Part shown: positions 14,559 through 23,412 of the stretch, one piece after another
Numbering within the stretch: position 1 is the stretch's first letter
Layout of the letters: each line of letters opens with the position of its first letter
Origin: Bacteroidales bacterium
GTDB taxonomy: Bacteria; Bacteroidota; Bacteroidia; Bacteroidales; UBA932
Direction of reading: 5' to 3'
Length of the DNA: 38,782 nt
Assembly (NCBI GenBank): GCA_024401895.1
Contig: JAKSKE010000014.1
Location: 1-38,782 of the forward strand
Position numbers and translations under genes: made by a program
Notes under the pieces: model-generated
Databases searched by the model: none
The model's input: the letters and a program-made list of their open reading frames with translations, nothing else
Told to the model about the DNA's origin: nothing

Positions 14559-15989
14559 ATGGCAAGAAAAAAAATCGACATTTCCCTTAAGGGAATTACT
14601 ATAGAAAATGTTGCGGCGGAAGGCAAAGCCCTTGCGCACGTTTATCTTCCCGGTGACGAGCCGTCCGGCCCCGGTCGCGTGGTCTTCGTTGAGTTCGCAG
14701 TGCCGGGAGACGTAGTGGACATAAAGGTCCTGAAAAAGAAGAAGAATTATCTTGAAGGCCGCATTGAAAATATCATAAAGCCTTCTGCGCAGCGGCTCGA
14801 GCCTTTCTGCGAACATTTTGGAGTCTGCGGCGGATGCCGATGGCAACCGCTCCCCTACGAACTGCAGCTCAAGGCCAAGCAACAGCAGGTGTATGACCAG
14901 CTTGTGCGCATAGGTCATCTGGACATTCCGGAAATCTCCCCCATCGTAGGTTCGGACAAGACCCGATATTACCGTAACAAATTGGAATTCAGCTTCTCCA
15001 GCAAACGCTGGATACTGGACGGCGAAGACCCCGAGGCGCTTCTGCCCCGGCAGAAATGCGGGCTGGGTTTTCACGTGGGGAAGTTTTTCGACAAGGTGCT
15101 GGACATAAACCACTGCTGCCTGCAGCCCGACCCTTCCAATGAGATTCGTCAGTTTGTGCGGGAGTATGCGATAGAGCACGACCTTCCCTTTTATGATATC
15201 CGGGAGAACAGGGGCCTTATGCGCACGCTCTTTGTGCGTACAACCGAAGACGGACAGGTAATGCTCATAGTTTGCTTTGCCCATCCGTCTCCCGAAATTA
15301 AACCTATGTTGGAGGCCATCAAGGTGGCTTTCCCTTCGGTTTCAAGCCTCTATTACATTATCAACGAAAAGCTTAACGACAGTATAAGCGACCAGGAATG
15401 CATCCTTTACAGCGGAGCCGACGCCATTTATGAATCTATGGAGGGCCTGCGCTTCAAGATAGGGCCCAAGTCATTTTTCCAAACCAATACTCCGCAGGCT
15501 TACAAACTCTATAGCATTGCCCGGGAATTCGCCGCATTGGACGGTTCCCAGGTGGTGTATGACCTTTATACCGGGACCGGAACCATTGCCCAGTTCGTCA
15601 GCCGCAGGGCGGCGAAGGTCATTGGAATCGAGTATGTGCAGGAAGCTATAGACGATGCCAGGGTGAATGCCCGGATGAACGGCATCGACAACTGCGAGTT
15701 CTTTGCCGGAGATATGAAGGACGTGCTGACATCCGGCTTCATAGCCGAACACGGCAGGCCGGACGTTATGATAGTGGATCCTCCCCGTGCGGGGATGCAT
15801 CCCGACGTTGTGAAGGTTATTCTGGAAGCGGCTCCCGGGCGCATAGTCTATGTGAGCTGCAACCCTGCATCGCAGGCCCGCGACATTGCTCTGCTCGATG
15901 CAAAATACAAGGTTACCGCCGTGCAGCCCGTGGATATGTTTCCGCATACGCAGCACGTCGAGAACGTTTGCAAACTTGAACTGAGATGA
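14559..15989 (+). CDS. rlmD: 23S rRNA (uracil-5-)-methyltransferase, RlmD/RumA family
   Basis: A SAM-dependent RNA m5U methyltransferase of 476 aa. The start at 14559 (MARKKIDISLKGITIENVA) is preferred over in-frame starts at 14520 and 14538 because it matches the family N-terminus and the others lie inside the promoter. Domains: TRAM (about 5-70), iron-sulphur cluster cysteines CEHFGVCGGC (Cys84, Cys90, Cys93) with a later Cys, SAM motif LYTGTGTIAQF, the DPPRAGMHP block, catalytic-cysteine motif VSCNPASQARD and the C-terminal HTQHVENV with the general-base Glu. RlmD (U1939), RlmC (U747) and TrmA-like activity cannot be told apart by eye. It is the first gene of a seven-gene series; its stop overlaps the next start. 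Confidence 0.88.
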   Translation: MARKKIDISLKGITIENVAAEGKALAHVYLPGDEPSGPGRVVFVEFAVPGDVVDIKVLKKKKNYLEGRIENIIKPSAQRLEPFCEHFGVCGGCRWQPLPYELQLKAKQQQVYDQLVRIGHLDIPEISPIVGSDKTRYYRNKLEFSFSSKRWILDGEDPEALLPRQKCGLGFHVGKFFDKVLDINHCCLQPDPSNEIRQFVREYAIEHDLPFYDIRENRGLMRTLFVRTTEDGQVMLIVCFAHPSPEIKPMLEAIKVAFPSVSSLYYIINEKLNDSISDQECILYSGADAIYESMEGLRFKIGPKSFFQTNTPQAYKLYSIAREFAALDGSQVVYDLYTGTGTIAQFVSRRAAKVIGIEYVQEAIDDARVNARMNGIDNCEFFAGDMKDVLTSGFIAEHGRPDVMIVDPPRAGMHPDVVKVILEAAPGRIVYVSCNPASQARDIALLDAKYKVTAVQPVDMFPHTQHVENVCKLELR

Positions 15990-16945
15990 TGATTGTCAAC
16001 ACACTGCTTCTGCTGGCCGGACTGGCCCTCATCATATTCGGAGCCGATGCCCTGGTGGACGGTGCATCGGCCATAGCCAGAAAAGCCGGGATAAGCGAAT
16101 TTGTAATTGGACTTACAATCGTGGGCTTCGGCACTTCCTGCCCCGAACTTGTAGTGAGCATAACCGGAGCTCTGGGCGGCAACGCCGACATTTCCATCGG
16201 GAACGTACTGGGCTCGAACATTTTCAACACCCTGCTCATACTTGGAATTACCGCCGTGATTCTTCCGGTTGCCGTTACCGTCAAGAACCGGAAGGTGGAC
16301 ATTCCGCTTATGGTAGCGGTTTCACTCCTGCTGCCGCTGATGTTCGTTCTGGGAGAAATTTCCCTCATTTCGGGAATCGTAATGCTGGTTCTTTTCGCGG
16401 CCTACATTATATTCTGTTTCAAGACCGACGAAAACGGGGGTGCTGAAGAACCGTCCGGCAATGACAATTCGATTCTGTCCCGAATCAGCTCCCATACCGT
16501 GGGTGCCGTAATCCTCATTTTTGCCGGGCTGGTGGCCCTGGTTGCCGGAGGCCGGCTGTTCGTAGATTACGCCTGCATAATTGCGCGTGCCCTGGGAGCA
16601 TCGAACAAGTTCATTGCGGTAACCGTGCTGGCGGCCGGGACTTCTCTTCCCGAACTCGCAACTTCGGTGGTGGCCGCCGCCAAGGGCAAGGGCCAGCTCG
16701 CCCTGGGGAATGTGGTAGGCTCCAATATTTTCAACGTCCTGCTCATCCTGGGAGCATCGGCCGTAATTACCCCGCTTTCAATGGCCGGGATGGACGTAGT
16801 GGACATTGCTGTGTTCACTGTGGGCGCCCTGCTTCTGCCGCTGTTCGCCTATACGGGGAAAAAGGACAGGCTCGACCGTGGAGAAGGCGTGATAATGCTT
16901 GTGACTTTTGCCGCATACTATATTTATCTGATATCTAAAATCTAA
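15986..16945 (+). CDS. Sodium/calcium antiporter, YrbG family
   Basis: An inner-membrane cation exchanger of 319 aa with about ten hydrophobic segments. The two inverted alpha-repeats that define the Ca/CA superfamily are clear: GFGTSCPELVVSI with GNVLGSNIFNTLLILG in the first half, and AAGTSLPELATSV with GNVVGSNIFNVLLILG in the second. An acidic loop (KTDENGGAEEPSGND) joins the halves. The start overlaps the rlmD stop (ATGATGA); either of the two adjacent ATGs may be used. The transported ion is not decided by sequence. Confidence 0.9.
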   Translation: MMIVNTLLLLAGLALIIFGADALVDGASAIARKAGISEFVIGLTIVGFGTSCPELVVSITGALGGNADISIGNVLGSNIFNTLLILGITAVILPVAVTVKNRKVDIPLMVAVSLLLPLMFVLGEISLISGIVMLVLFAAYIIFCFKTDENGGAEEPSGNDNSILSRISSHTVGAVILIFAGLVALVAGGRLFVDYACIIARALGASNKFIAVTVLAAGTSLPELATSVVAAAKGKGQLALGNVVGSNIFNVLLILGASAVITPLSMAGMDVVDIAVFTVGALLLPLFAYTGKKDRLDRGEGVIMLVTFAAYYIYLISKI

Positions 16946-16950
16946 CCTAT

Positions 16951-18084
16951 ATGTCCGTAGAAATTAAAACTGTTAAAGGGAGCCGGGACCTTCATAAGTT
17001 CCTGCAGTTCCGCCGGGACCTTTTCAAAGGCCAGCCCAGCTATGTTCCCGCCCTGCTCTTCGATGAGCTCAACACCCTTAATCCCAAGACAAATCCCGCC
17101 GCGTCTTTCTGCGAATCGGAACTTTATCTTGCCTACAAAGACGGCCGGTTGGTCGGAAAAATCGCGGCCATTGTGAACAAGAAGGCCAATGAGGCCTGGA
17201 ATCACAATGAAGTGCGCTTCGGCTGGCCCGACTTCATAGACGACCCCGAGGTAAGCAAGGCTCTGGTCGACAAAGTCATAGAATTCGGGAAAGTGCGGGG
17301 AATGGACACGGTTGTGGGTCCTCTGGGCTTTACCGATTTCGACCCCGAGGGTATGCTGGTGGAAGGTTTCGACAAACTGAGCACAATGGCAATGCTGTAC
17401 AACCTTCCGTATTATCCCAGGCATTTCGAGGCTATGGGTTTCGGCAAGGAAACCGACTGGATTGAATACAAAATCTTTATCCCCGACGAAATAAACGAGC
17501 GCTATCTGCGAATGAGCAAGGTGGTGGAAGAGCGTTCGCACGTAAGGATAGTCCCGCTCACGAAAGAGAAGATACGCAAGGAAAACTTTGCCAGAAAACT
17601 GTTCAACCTCATCAACGAATGCTATAAAAATCTGTATAATTATACAGTGATGCCCGATGACCTTGCCGACAAATACATTGGCTTCTACCTGAGTGTGCTC
17701 GACCTTAAGTATATTTCTATAATCGAGAACGACAAAAATGAGATTGTAGGTTTCGGAATCTGTATGCCATCGCTTGCAAAGGCTTTGCAGAAGACTTCGG
17801 GAAAATTGTTCCCTTTCGGATGGTACCATATTCTGAAAGCGATGAAAGGCAAGGGCGTGGAAGGGGCCGATATGCTTCTCATAGGAATCCGCCCCGACTA
17901 TCAGAACCAGGGCTTGAACTGCCTGCTTTTCTGCGACGTGTTCAAGAAATTCAAGGATAGCGGATTCAAATGGGCCGAGACTCAGGCCATTCTGGAAGAC
18001 AATCTCGAGAACCTTACCCTTTGGCGTGACTTTGACAAGGAAAGCGACAAGAGAAGACGTATATTTACAAAGAAAATAGATTAA
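16951..18084 (+). CDS. GNAT-fold acyltransferase-like protein of unknown substrate
   Basis: A 377-aa cytoplasmic protein widespread in Bacteroidetes (recognised from memory; no name assigned). N-terminal part: RRDLFKGQPSYVPALLFDE, then YLAYKDGRLVGKIAAIVNKK, which reads like a GNAT beta-sheet. GPLGFTDFDPEGMLVEGFD and NLPYYPRHFEAMGF are the most distinctive conserved blocks. A second GNAT-like half contains VGFGICMPSLAKALQ and IGIRPDYQNQGLNCLLFCDV, a degenerate acyl-CoA-binding loop. It lies 5 bp after the antiporter and 3 bp before rarA. Bacterial ceramide synthases have been described as GNAT-fold enzymes, and this family may be one; that is only a hypothesis. Confidence 0.75.
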   Translation: MSVEIKTVKGSRDLHKFLQFRRDLFKGQPSYVPALLFDELNTLNPKTNPAASFCESELYLAYKDGRLVGKIAAIVNKKANEAWNHNEVRFGWPDFIDDPEVSKALVDKVIEFGKVRGMDTVVGPLGFTDFDPEGMLVEGFDKLSTMAMLYNLPYYPRHFEAMGFGKETDWIEYKIFIPDEINERYLRMSKVVEERSHVRIVPLTKEKIRKENFARKLFNLINECYKNLYNYTVMPDDLADKYIGFYLSVLDLKYISIIENDKNEIVGFGICMPSLAKALQKTSGKLFPFGWYHILKAMKGKGVEGADMLLIGIRPDYQNQGLNCLLFCDVFKKFKDSGFKWAETQAILEDNLENLTLWRDFDKESDKRRRIFTKKID

Positions 18085-18087
18085 CCT

Positions 18088-19401
18088 ATGGGCGACAGCG
18101 TTCAGAATACATCTTTGCTTCCGCCTCTTCCGGAACGGATGCGACCCTCGAATCTTTCGGAGTTTATGGGTCAGTCCCAACTCGTGGGTCAGAATTCGGT
18201 CCTGAGGAGAATGCTGGAGTCGGGGAATCTGTCTTCCTTCATCCTGTGGGGTCCTCCCGGTGTGGGAAAAACGACGCTCGCCCATATAATTGCCGATTCC
18301 TTCGACCGTGAGTTCTTTACTTTGTCGGCTGTGTCGGCCGGTGTCAAGGACGTGCGCGAAGTGATAGACGCCGCAAAGCACAAGTCGCTTTTCAGCGCAT
18401 CGGCCGCGCCCATACTGTTCATAGATGAGATTCACCGTTTCAACAAGGCCCAGCAGGACGCCCTTCTTGGGGCGGTCGAAGCCGGAACGGTCATCCTCAT
18501 AGGCGCAACCACCGAAAATCCCTCGTTCGAAGTCATTACTCCCCTTCTGTCCAGGTGTCAGGTATTCGTACTCAAGGAACTGGGGAAGGAAGACCTGAGC
18601 ACCCTGCTCCGACGGGCTATCAGCGAGGACGTGCTGCTCAAGACTCTGGACATTGAACTGAAAGAGTCCGACGCCCTGCTGCGGCAGAGCGGTGGCGATG
18701 CCCGCAAGCTGCTCAATATCCTGGAACTGGTGATTGATTCGAATGCCGGGAAAAAGAAGATTGTGATAGACAATGCGGCCGTGTCGGAATGCCTCCTTAC
18801 AAGCACAGCCATTTACGACAAGGGCGGAGAAATGCATTTCGACGTTATTTCGGCTTTCATCAAGTCTATCCGTGGGTCGGATCCCAATGCCGCCCTGTAC
18901 TGGCTCGCCCGTATGCTCGACGGTGGCGAAGACCCGCTGTTCATTGCCCGCAGGCTGTGCCTGAGCGCATCGGAAGACGTTGGACTTGCCAATCCAAATG
19001 CACTGCTGCTGGCAAACGCCACGTTTCAGGTCGTACACAACATAGGTATGCCCGAAGCCCGCATTCCGCTTGCCGAATGTACGGTTTATCTGGCTTCGTC
19101 GCCCAAAAGCAATGCATCTTACCTGGGCATTGAAAAGGCTCTGCAGGCCGCCAGGGATGGTAAAGGCTATGCGGTACCCCTGCATCTGCGCAATGCTCCC
19201 ACCTCGCTTATGGCCGAGTTGGGATATTCCGACGGATACAAGTACGCCCACGATTATCCGGGCCACTTCGTGGACCTGGAATTCCTCCCCGAAGGGCTGG
19301 AAGGAACAGTTTTTTATGAACCGGCCCCCAACGCCCAGGAAAATAAGTTAAAGGCCTATCTAGAAGCCTGCTGGCCCAAATATTATCCCGTTAAGAAATG
19401 A
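18088..19401 (+). CDS. rarA: Replication-associated recombination protein A (AAA+ ATPase)
   Basis: An MgsA/WRNIP1-type AAA+ ATPase that acts at stalled replication forks. The 437-aa product has Walker [14 protein letters not shown], Walker [20 protein letters not shown], sensor 1 [11 protein letters not shown] and the arginine-finger region LLSRCQVF, followed by the tetramerisation domain ([20 protein letters not shown], then [13 protein letters not shown]). N-terminus [18 protein letters not shown] is typical. The stop overlaps the next gene by ATGA. Confidence 0.95.
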   Translation: MGDSVQNTSLLPPLPERMRPSNLSEFMGQSQLVGQNSVLRRMLESGNLSSFILWGPPGVGKTTLAHIIADSFDREFFTLSAVSAGVKDVREVIDAAKHKSLFSASAAPILFIDEIHRFNKAQQDALLGAVEAGTVILIGATTENPSFEVITPLLSRCQVFVLKELGKEDLSTLLRRAISEDVLLKTLDIELKESDALLRQSGGDARKLLNILELVIDSNAGKKKIVIDNAAVSECLLTSTAIYDKGGEMHFDVISAFIKSIRGSDPNAALYWLARMLDGGEDPLFIARRLCLSASEDVGLANPNALLLANATFQVVHNIGMPEARIPLAECTVYLASSPKSNASYLGIEKALQAARDGKGYAVPLHLRNAPTSLMAELGYSDGYKYAHDYPGHFVDLEFLPEGLEGTVFYEPAPNAQENKLKAYLEACWPKYYPVKK

Positions 19402-21461
19402 AACCCGCTGTTATCATAGCCTCTTCCCTTGCACTTCTGGTGTCGTGCAGTACAGTGAAACTGGAGCCGGGCGAATATGCCCTCCAGAAGAGCAAAGTGG
19501 TTGTGGAAAACGGCGAGCTGCCCGCATCCAGCATTCTGCCCTATGTGCGCGCGGCCGACAAATACAATTCCGAGACGGTGGAGGCGTCGGTGCGCAACAT
19601 CGACAACCACCTGCGTTTTCTGGGTTACTACAACTCGTCTATCGAACCCAGCGTAAAGTTCGGAAAGGATAAGGCCAGGGTAACATATCTGGTGAATCCG
19701 AAGGGAAGACTTACGGTTGACAGTGTCTTTTTCAACGTCCCCTCCGACAGCGCGTTCCTGGCCGACTTCCTGGCCGACACCGCCGGCATTTCCGTAAGGA
19801 AGGGCGATTTTCTGTCGGAAAGCAGTCTCAGCGCCGAAAGCGACCGCAGTGCGTCATACCTCAGGAACAAAGGCTACTACGACATTAACCGTAACAGTTA
19901 TTCGTTCGTTGCCGATTCCCTGTCGCGTAACGGCAAGGTCAGTCTCGAATACCGTATCAACGGCCCGGCGGTGCCTGTCAAATACCATATAGGACAGGTG
20001 CGCATATCTTATCCGCAGGACCTGAAGTTCAATGACAGGGTTCTGAAGGAGCTGAACAGCATACACCCCGGCGACGGGTATTCCGACGACGCCGTGAACG
20101 TTGCCTACAACCGTTTTTCGGCCCTGCGTATCTTCAATACTGTCAACGTGAATATGTCGCCCTCAACCAGGGACAGTTCAGAGGTCGATTGCAACGTGAC
20201 CCTGACTCCCGGCGAACTGCAGGGTTTCCGCTTCAATCTCGAGGCCTCCATAAATTCCACCGGACTGTTTGGAATCTCTCCCCAGATATCGTACTTCAAC
20301 AAGAATATCTTCAGAGGCGGAGAATGGCTCGACGTGGCCTTCAACGGTAACTTCCAGAGACGGTTCAAGGATCCCGTAACCTCCAACGAATTCGGTATCA
20401 ACGCTTCGCTGAGCCTGCCCAGGTTCCTGGGGCTGCGCTATTCGGTATTCAAGGACGGAAACATTCCCCGAACCGAGTTCAAGGCCTCGTTCAACTATCA
20501 GTCCAGGCCGGAATACAGCCGGAGGATAACGTCTTTCAGCTTCGGATACAACGGCATTTTCAACCGCGGGGGCTCCTACCTGAATTACAAGTTCTACCCC
20601 ATAAAGATAAGTACTGTAAAGATGGGCAGCATGAGCGAGGAATTCGCCGAACAGATTTGGCGCAATCCTATGTTTATGTATACCTATACCAGTCACGTCG
20701 ACGTAGGTATGGGTGGTAACCTGTATTTGAGTGACTCCCCCATTCTTAACCCTAAGGAAACTTACAGCTATTTGAAGGCATCGGTAGCTGTGTCCGGCAA
20801 TATCCTGAGCCTTTTCAATGGACTGATGCCCCTGGACGATATGGGACAGCACGCAGTGTTCGGGGTGCCGTATGCCCAGTATGCCAAGGCCGAAATCCAA
20901 CTCGGGAAAACCTGGCGCCTGGGCGACGACCAGAAAAGCGCCTTCGCCACACGTTTGGTCATAGGAGTGGGCAAAGCGTATGGAAACTCTACGAAGATGC
21001 CCTATGAAGAGCAGTTCTTCTGCGGCGGAGCCAATTCTATGAGAGCCTGGCAGGCACGTTCACTAGGTCCCGGAAAATCTATTTATTACGGTATATTCGC
21101 CATTCCCAGCCAGACCGGAGACATGAAAATTGAGCTCGACGCCGAATACCGTTTCCCGCTTTTCTGGAAACTTTACGGAGCCGTTTTTGCCGAAGCCGGA
21201 AACGTCTGGCTCATATACCCGGAGAACAGACCGGATGCCACTATCGAAGATTTCGGATACTTTACGTTCAAGAATTTCTATAAGGAAGTGGGAGTTGACT
21301 GGGGCCTCGGATTGAGGCTCGACATTGACCTCATAGTCCTGCGGCTCGATGCCGGATTCAGGATTTACGACCCGCAGCGGCCGGAGCGTTGGCTCAAACC
21401 TTCCCAGTGGTTCAAGACCGACGGGTATGGAATCCAGTTCGGCGTGGGATATCCTTTCTAA
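19398..21461 (+). CDS. tamL: Omp85-family outer membrane assembly lipoprotein, TamL type
   Basis: The 687-aa product starts with a lipoprotein signal ([20 protein letters not shown], Cys17), which distinguishes Bacteroidetes TamL from TamA. N-terminal half: POTRA-like repeats (around LTVDSVFFNVPSDSAF and VKYHIGQVRISYP). C-terminal half: a 16-strand Omp85 barrel with FCGGANSMRAWQARSLGPG, the L6-loop region (the RGF-type motif appears as MRAW), and GVDWGLGLRLDIDLIVLRLDAG. It ends in VGYPF, with the C-terminal Phe usual for outer membrane barrels. It probably helps insert or assemble outer membrane proteins with a TamB partner, which is not in this window. The start overlaps rarA by ATGA. Confidence 0.88.
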   Translation: MKPAVIIASSLALLVSCSTVKLEPGEYALQKSKVVVENGELPASSILPYVRAADKYNSETVEASVRNIDNHLRFLGYYNSSIEPSVKFGKDKARVTYLVNPKGRLTVDSVFFNVPSDSAFLADFLADTAGISVRKGDFLSESSLSAESDRSASYLRNKGYYDINRNSYSFVADSLSRNGKVSLEYRINGPAVPVKYHIGQVRISYPQDLKFNDRVLKELNSIHPGDGYSDDAVNVAYNRFSALRIFNTVNVNMSPSTRDSSEVDCNVTLTPGELQGFRFNLEASINSTGLFGISPQISYFNKNIFRGGEWLDVAFNGNFQRRFKDPVTSNEFGINASLSLPRFLGLRYSVFKDGNIPRTEFKASFNYQSRPEYSRRITSFSFGYNGIFNRGGSYLNYKFYPIKISTVKMGSMSEEFAEQIWRNPMFMYTYTSHVDVGMGGNLYLSDSPILNPKETYSYLKASVAVSGNILSLFNGLMPLDDMGQHAVFGVPYAQYAKAEIQLGKTWRLGDDQKSAFATRLVIGVGKAYGNSTKMPYEEQFFCGGANSMRAWQARSLGPGKSIYYGIFAIPSQTGDMKIELDAEYRFPLFWKLYGAVFAEAGNVWLIYPENRPDATIEDFGYFTFKNFYKEVGVDWGLGLRLDIDLIVLRLDAGFRIYDPQRPERWLKPSQWFKTDGYGIQFGVGYPF

Positions 21462-21472
21462 GTTCAAAGTAT

Positions 21473-22165
21473 ATGACTGCAAATGAGATAAAAATGGTGC
21501 GTTCCCTTTCGCAGAAGAAGTTCCGCGACCAGTACGGGATGTTTGTAGTGGAGGGGAAAAAACTGGTGGCCGAGGCCCAGTCCTGCGGGCTGGACATAGT
21601 GGAAATATATTCCGAACAGAGCGTGGGTGCTCAGGCAATGGCCAGAATAAGTTCTATGAGTTCTCCCTCTCCCATTCTTGCAGTCGTGCGCAAGCCGGCC
21701 CCGAAAAGGCTGGAAAAGCCATATAAGGGCCTGTATCTGGCGCTGGATGCGGTTCGCGACCCGGGCAATCTGGGAACGATAATACGAATTGCCGACTGGT
21801 TCGCCCTGGACGGGGTGATAGCCTCGGAAGATACCGCCGAACTCTTTAATCCCAAAGTGCTGCAGGCTTCTATGGGGTCGGCTTTCAGAGTGCCCTTCAT
21901 CCGTTGCGACCTGCGGGCTGCGATTGGGGAAATGAAGGCTGCCGGGATTCCGGTTTACGGTACCTTCCTCACGGGAGAGAACATATATCGCGGGACTTAT
22001 CCCCGCAATGCGGTGCTGGTTATGGGCAACGAAGCCAACGGAATAGGAGATGCGGTCGCCGCAACGGTGGACCACAGAATTACAATTCCCTCTTTCGGGT
22101 CCCCCACCGAGTCGCTCAACGTTAGTGTGGCCACAGCAATCTGTGTGTCGGAATTCAGAAGATGA
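21473..22165 (+). CDS. SpoU/TrmH-family RNA 2'-O-methyltransferase
   Basis: A 230-aa SPOUT methyltransferase. The ATG at 21473 (MTANEIKMVRSLSQKKFRDQ) is chosen over the longer frame because it lies after the tamL stop and matches the family N-terminus. The N-terminal L30e-like substrate-binding domain (GMFVVEGKKLVAEA) is followed by the three SPOUT motifs: RDPGNLGTIIRIADWF, VLVMGNEANGI and SLNVSVATAI, which form the SAM-binding knot. The RNA target (rRNA or tRNA) cannot be assigned. The stop overlaps the amylase start by ATGA. Confidence 0.93.
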   Translation: MTANEIKMVRSLSQKKFRDQYGMFVVEGKKLVAEAQSCGLDIVEIYSEQSVGAQAMARISSMSSPSPILAVVRKPAPKRLEKPYKGLYLALDAVRDPGNLGTIIRIADWFALDGVIASEDTAELFNPKVLQASMGSAFRVPFIRCDLRAAIGEMKAAGIPVYGTFLTGENIYRGTYPRNAVLVMGNEANGIGDAVAATVDHRITIPSFGSPTESLNVSVATAICVSEFRR

Positions 22166-23412
22166 GAAAACAGATTATATATCAGGTGCTTCCCCGGCTA
22201 TGGAAGAACGGCCGGTTCTCAGATTGGGAGGAGGATTCCTTCGATTATGTAAAATCCCTCAGCGCAGACTATATCTGGTTTACCGGAATAATAAGGCACG
22301 CCACCGGCAAGGAATGGGTGAAGGGCAATCCCGGATGCCCGTATTCCATCTGCGACTACTATGACGTGAACCCGTATCTGGCCGACAACCCCGACAAACG
22401 TATGGAGGAGTTTGAGGCCCTGGTGGCAAGGACTCACCGGGCCGGGTTGAAACTTGTCATAGACTTTGTGCCCAATCACGTGAGCCGCGACGGAGCCAGC
22501 GGAATCCCCACCTGCGGGTACTGCGACTACGACTGGACCGACACCCTTAAAATAGATTACTCCCATCCCGAAACCGAGGGCCGGCTGATGGACATCCTCG
22601 AATTCTGGGCTTCCAAGGGCGTGGACGGCTTCCGTTGCGATATGATAGAGATGGTGCCGCCCGACTTCCTGAAGCGCGCCATTGCCAGGGTAAAGGCGTC
22701 GCATCCCGGAGTCATTTTCATTGGCGAGGCCTATGGACGCCACAACTACCCTCTCTACCTTAAGGAGGTGGGATTCGACCTGTTGTACGACAAATCGGGG
22801 TACTACGATTCGGTACGCTCGATTCAGAAGGGAATGACGGCCGAGGCGCTTACCTGGAACTGGCAGAGTCTTGGGGACTTGCAGGACGGAATGCTCAATT
22901 TCCTCGAGAATCACGACGAGCAGCGCTGTGCCTCTCCCGCGTTTGCCGGCCGGCCCCAACTGTGCTATGCGGCGCTGGCGGCGGGCACCCTTTTCAACAA
23001 TGCGTCCTTTATGCTATACTTCGGACAGGAGTGCGGCGAACAGGCGCTGCAGAACGAAGACTACCGCACTTCAATCTTCAATACCGACACCGTGGGCTCG
23101 CTTCGCTCGCCCGATGAAGCCGTGCTGGAACGCTACCGGCGTACCCTCGGGCTGGCCGCCACTCCCCTTTTCAGGGAAGGCTCTAACTGGGATCTGGGCT
23201 ACTGCAACTCAGACTCGGAGGGATTCAATCCCAAGGCCCATTTCGCATTCCTGAGAATGCTCGACGGCAAGGCCGCCCTGGTTGTCTGCAATTTCAGCAA
23301 TCACGAGTGCTCCCTGACCGTACGGATACCAAAAGAGACCGGACTTGCGCCCGGCCTCTTCAAACTCAATGTCCCTGCCTGGGACTATATTACCATTCAA
23401 GTATTTTCTTGA
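22162..23412 (+). CDS. GH13 alpha-amylase-family enzyme, cytoplasmic
   Basis: A 416-aa glycoside hydrolase with no signal peptide, so probably active on internal glucans such as glycogen or imported maltodextrin. GH13 conserved regions: KLVIDFVPNHVS (region I), GVDGFRCDMIEMVP (nucleophile Asp), GVIFIGEAYGR (acid/base Glu) and NFLENHDEQR (third catalytic Asp). The barrel is followed by a small C-terminal beta domain ending in ITIQVFS. It is compact for GH13, with a short domain B containing TCGYCDYDW. Substrate and bond specificity are not decided. Its last 23 bases overlap the convergent phosphofructokinase gene. Confidence 0.9.
   Translation: MRKQIIYQVLPRLWKNGRFSDWEEDSFDYVKSLSADYIWFTGIIRHATGKEWVKGNPGCPYSICDYYDVNPYLADNPDKRMEEFEALVARTHRAGLKLVIDFVPNHVSRDGASGIPTCGYCDYDWTDTLKIDYSHPETEGRLMDILEFWASKGVDGFRCDMIEMVPPDFLKRAIARVKASHPGVIFIGEAYGRHNYPLYLKEVGFDLLYDKSGYYDSVRSIQKGMTAEALTWNWQSLGDLQDGMLNFLENHDEQRCASPAFAGRPQLCYAALAAGTLFNNASFMLYFGQECGEQALQNEDYRTSIFNTDTVGSLRSPDEAVLERYRRTLGLAATPLFREGSNWDLGYCNSDSEGFNPKAHFAFLRMLDGKAALVVCNFSNHECSLTVRIPKETGLAPGLFKLNVPAWDYITIQVFS

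Noticed and set aside
16942-19266. 774-aa open frame on the minus strand
   Set aside because: It lies antisense to the GNAT-fold and rarA genes, which have clear motifs, spans two genes and has no recognisable domain. High GC at third positions leaves such frames open.
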